A stretch of 8,889 nucleotides of DNA from Calditrichia bacterium (GTDB lineage: Bacteria; Calditrichota; Calditrichia; JAJRVZ01). The notes beneath the pieces are model-generated. The model had not been told where the DNA came from and did not search any database. It was given only the letters and a program-made list of their open reading frames with translations. Positions 7,393-8,889 of this stretch are shown here, one piece after another. The stretch covers positions 1 through 8,889 of the forward strand of contig DAOWAQ010000065.1 of NCBI GenBank assembly GCA_030634505.1. Direction: 5' to 3'. Position 1 is the stretch's first letter. Every line of letters starts with the position of its first letter. The position numbers and the translations under genes were made by a program.

Positions 7393-8785
7393 TTATATTA
7401 TTGGTAGTTCTTCCATACCAAATTTCTTTGCTTCAAACTTCATTAATTTCACTAATTCAGTTTTTTTATCTTCAGAAAGTGTTGTTTCCTGGTAGTTTTT
7501 TATTAATACTTCAATTTGCTCATGTGCCCTTTTAATTAAACTTTTTGAACCTGCCTTTTCCCAATCCGATAAATTTGACCTGTTTATGGTTTTACCTGGT
7601 AAATGTTGTTCTTCCTGCAAATACCTGTTTGTATGATTTGAAATAAGCAAATGTTCTTCATCAAGTAATTCCTGCATTAAAGGGATTGCCGGAAAATCTT
7701 CTTTTGGTGAAATGCCTTTGTTCATTCGAAAAACTTGTCCACATATTTCATTATCCAAAACCAATTTTTCCAAACTAAATCCATTTATAAAATCCAGCAT
7801 ACCGGGACCGGATATTTCATTAATTCCTGGTAAACCTGCTAAGAGTGCACCCATACCGGTTTCTAATCCAGCTTGTGCATCCAATTGTTTTGAATCACTT
7901 AATGAAATGTATGCTTGGGTTGGTATATTTAAGTATTTTCCGATTTCGTTAAATCCACTGCCAACATCATTGTTTCTATTGCACCCATTGGTGTGGTTTG
8001 ATTTCTTATATCAAAAATAGCAGCTGAACCACCAAATAACACTGATGTTCCCGGATTAATTAATTGACTGATAACAATTCCGCTCAATACTTCAGCTGTA
8101 TGCTGGATTAAAGTACCTACCAAAGTAACAGGTGATGAGAATCCTGCAAGAGGCATGGAAACAACTTCAATTGGAATTGAATTTGATGCACAATCATATA
8201 GATTTTGAGAGGCAACTTTACTCCATTTCAATGGTGAAACAGGACAACAAGTAAATATGGAAAGAGGCTTATCAATCAATTCAATTCTTTATTTTTTCCT
8301 CGAATAACAAGGAGCATATTTTTCATTACTTCAAAAGATTCTTTAGTAAACAAACCAGTAACTACAGGCTTTTCACCAAATAACAGGCTTAAAAATAATC
8401 GATAACTATCTGACATCTTCTCCGGTACATCAGCCGGAATAAAAGCTGTACTTTGTGAAGCAATATGTGGTAATTGTTCTACTACTTTAACATAGTTAAC
8501 ATAATCACTAGTTGTTGGTTTTGTAAAATTTTTAGTATCGAAATCTAAGATATTTATTGCAGATGAACCAGGCGTAAAATGTATTTCATTATTAATAAAA
8601 TTATGTGTTTCTTTTTCATTTGAATCATATAATTTAAATGCACTTGGAACCGATTTTAATGTCTTTTCAATGACATCGCTTTTAAATTTTACATGACTAT
8701 TCTCATAATTGATTTCTAAACCAAAATCATCTATGATATCCAATATTTTTTTAATGATTCTAGCTTTTACTCCGCAAAAAAGGAC
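7393..8785 (-). pseudogene. MttB-family trimethylamine/quaternary amine methyltransferase, frameshifted remnant
   Basis: MttB-family enzymes move a methyl group from trimethylamine or a quaternary amine such as glycine betaine to a corrinoid protein. Three frames in series rebuild about 460 residues of this family. Frame one (8785 to about 8276) has DYVNYVKVVEQLPHI, FIPADVPEKMSDSYRLF and KPVVTGLFTKESFEVMKNML. Frame two (about 8285 to 7929) has CCPVSPLKWS, SMPLAGFSSPVTLVGTLIQHTAEVLSGI and TPMGAIETMM. Frame three (about 7957 to 7393) has FNEIGKYL, LDAQAGLETGMGALLAG, SGPGMLDF and SLEKLVLDNEICG. The first shift is a 5-bp tandem duplication at 8278-8287 (KELN-stop instead of KELIDKP); the second is a lost base at about 7956-7958 (AVD instead of AVGFNEI). 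Upstream of 8743 the frame stays open to a TAA at 8788-8786 without ATG or GTG, so the true N-terminus, perhaps 10-30 residues, is gone. The interruptions are not amber codons, so pyrrolysine is not the cause. No corrinoid protein gene is in the window. Confidence 0.92.
8278..8287 (-). repeat. 5-bp tandem duplication causing a frameshift in the methyltransferase remnant
   Basis: On the minus strand the unit GAATT occurs twice in a row. With one copy removed the sequence reads through as K-E-L-I-D-K-P-L, matching the MttB-family continuation; with both copies it ends in TGA at 8278-8276. A 5-bp duplication is not a typical homopolymer sequencing error, so this looks like a real slippage mutation. 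Confidence 0.7.
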
Positions 8786-8804
8786 TTAATTGCAATATAT
8801 TCAG

Positions 8805-8883
8805 GAGATTGCCACGTCGCTCATTCTTCACTCCTCGCAATGACATTTTAGGCTGTCATTGCGAGCTTTAGCGAAGCAATCTC
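8805..8883. repeat. Imperfect palindromic repeat element (TGTCATTGCGAG ... GCAATCTC type)
   Basis: The right arm (8854-8883) begins TGTCATTGCGAG and ends GCAATCTC. The left arm (8805-8845), read on the minus strand, begins with the same 12 bases and ends with the same 8, but carries about 11 extra bases in its middle (arms of 41 and 30 nt). An 8-bp loop (8846-8853) separates them. The element is far richer in G and C than the sequence around it. From general knowledge, sequences of this form are dispersed in many copies between genes in several bacterial lineages, like REP or MITE-type elements; copies elsewhere in this genome cannot be seen here. It lies 20 bp beyond the upstream stop of the broken methyltransferase, where its start codon and promoter should be. 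Confidence 0.8.
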
Positions 8884-8889
8884 AATAAA

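Noticed and set aside
7712..8020. Plus-strand open frame of about 100 codons over the methyltransferase remnant
   Set aside because: It is antisense to motifs of the MttB family and shows no features of its own.
7929..8278. Possible pyrrolysine readthrough in the MttB-family gene
   Set aside because: The interrupting stops are TGA (8278-8276) and TAA (7931-7929), not amber TAG, and the protein continues in a different frame after each, so they are frameshifts.

Overview
The window is AT-rich (roughly 70% A+T by eye), and every gene that can be read is bacterial. The organism is most likely an anaerobic or facultative member of the Bacteroidota/Chlorobiota/Ignavibacteriota group. This rests on the base composition, weak Shine-Dalgarno sites at most starts, a MutS and type III pantothenate kinase of ordinary bacterial type, a multi-GAF histidine kinase, and a dispersed palindromic repeat beginning TGTCATTGCGAG at the right edge. 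The assignment is inference; no 16S or other decisive marker is present.

Left block, minus strand (1-5693). Three genes read right to left: coaX (type III pantothenate kinase), a 1024-residue hybrid-like sensor histidine kinase whose start overlaps the coaX stop by 4 bp, and, 130 bp further on, mutS, of which the first 574 residues are present and the ATPase domain is cut off by the window edge. The kinase carries a receiver-like N-terminal domain that lacks the phosphorylatable Asp, then three GAF-like regions, a PAS domain, and complete HisKA and HATPase_c domains.

Centre (5694-5961). A 268-bp divergent intergenic region separates coaX from the plus-strand genes. It holds a perfect 11-bp inverted repeat with a 20-bp spacer.

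Middle block, plus strand (5962-7326). First comes a broken, C-terminally truncated NtrC/AtoC-type response regulator (receiver plus linker helix, two frame changes, no AAA+ or DNA-binding domain). It is followed by a 54-residue protein with two CxxC pairs behind a strong Shine-Dalgarno, and 6 bp later by a radical SAM protein of the COG0731 type. The small Cys protein and the radical SAM enzyme look like a two-gene unit of unknown substrate.

Right block, minus strand (7393-8883). A nearly full-length MttB-family (trimethylamine/quaternary amine:corrinoid) methyltransferase is a pseudogene: it has no credible start, a 5-bp tandem duplication that shifts frame, and a 1-bp loss that shifts frame again. 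Just upstream lies the imperfect palindromic repeat (8805-8883).

Overall, the left block combines CoA biosynthesis, signalling and DNA repair. The right half shows gene decay (two pseudogenes) around one intact, poorly characterised radical SAM/Cys-protein pair. I see no CRISPR array, tRNA, rRNA, transposase or phage gene.
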